A stretch of 64,000 bases of DNA from Waddliaceae bacterium (GTDB lineage: Bacteria; Chlamydiota; Chlamydiia; Chlamydiales; GCA-2709385): positions 61,621 through 125,620 of the forward strand of contig PAQS01000016.1 of assembly GCA_002709385.1 (NCBI GenBank), in the 5' to 3' direction. The first letter of the stretch is position 1. Every line of letters begins with the position of its first letter. The notes under the pieces are model-generated. The model ran no database searches, had not been told where the DNA came from, and was given only the letters and a program-made list of their open reading frames with translations. A program made the translations under genes and the position numbers. Positions 63,963 through 64,000 of the stretch are shown here, in pieces.

Positions 63963-64000
63963 ATGACTAAACGAGCTCCTTCAACAAGTGACTTTAGACA
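63963..64000 (+). CDS. possible start of a gene cut by the right edge
   Basis: An ATG at 63963 opens a frame of 12 codons (TKRAPSTSDFR) to the edge. There is no good ribosome site. Codon choice is plausible, but the fragment is too short to judge. Confidence 0.3.
   Translation, partial: MTKRAPSTSDFR

Overview
The window looks like the chromosome of an AT-rich, Gram-negative bacterium of the PVC superphylum, most likely an environmental (amoeba-associated or marine) member of the Chlamydiota. The case rests on several features together. There is a DUF1207 outer-membrane protein, a PF07399-type Na+/H+ antiporter, a trpDCFBA operon with no trpE/trpG beside it (as in tryptophan-recycling chlamydiae), many exported proteins of unknown family, an LEPR-XLL-type N-terminal motif and a PEP-CTERM-like protein. 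No 16S rRNA or universal marker is present, so the assignment is an inference.

Left part (1-13300). A partial membrane-protein gene and a DUF1207 gene precede a tRNA gene with a CAU anticodon. An integrative element of about 8.5 kb is inserted at the 3' end of that tRNA (1777-10353) and is bounded by a 49-bp imperfect direct repeat. It carries a tyrosine integrase, a Xis/AlpA-like HTH protein, a CHC2 zinc-finger primase fragment, a TOPRIM-DUF3987 replication protein, several unknown genes and a two-gene cargo (DUF4365 nuclease-like protein plus a 381-aa partner) that is a candidate defence module. Beyond it lie an unknown gene, a lipoprotein and a soluble orphan chemotaxis-type signalling protein.

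Middle part (13300-33400). An exported protein-kinase-like protein is followed by an RHS/YD-repeat polymorphic-toxin locus with a tandemly duplicated tip plus small-gene module, an orphan toxin tip and two apparent frame lesions. Next come an AAA_28-NTF2-like fusion and a 3103-aa surface protein with an LEPR-XLL motif, a DUF4347-like domain, 22 SdrD-B-like repeats (five of them in exact 369-bp register) and a cadherin-like end.

Right part (33400-64000). A response regulator stands opposite a four-gene phosphorelay that includes a sensor with an ethylene-receptor-like membrane domain. It is followed by a cold-shock protein, phosphatidylcholine synthase with a thioesterase, an AraC-GyrI regulator, a GT2 glycosyltransferase, a PEP-CTERM protein, an alginate-export-type porin, a PhzF protein, an EamA transporter, an acidic protein and the Na+/H+ antiporter behind a leader with alternative pairings. 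The pncB-pncA NAD-salvage pair is divergent from trpDCFBA across a 20-bp palindrome. The window ends with a 919-aa PP2C phosphatase, a coiled-coil exported protein, glycerate kinase and another exported protein.

Together the genes suggest a host-associated cell that salvages nicotinate, probably anthranilate and probably choline, and that invests heavily in secreted or surface proteins.
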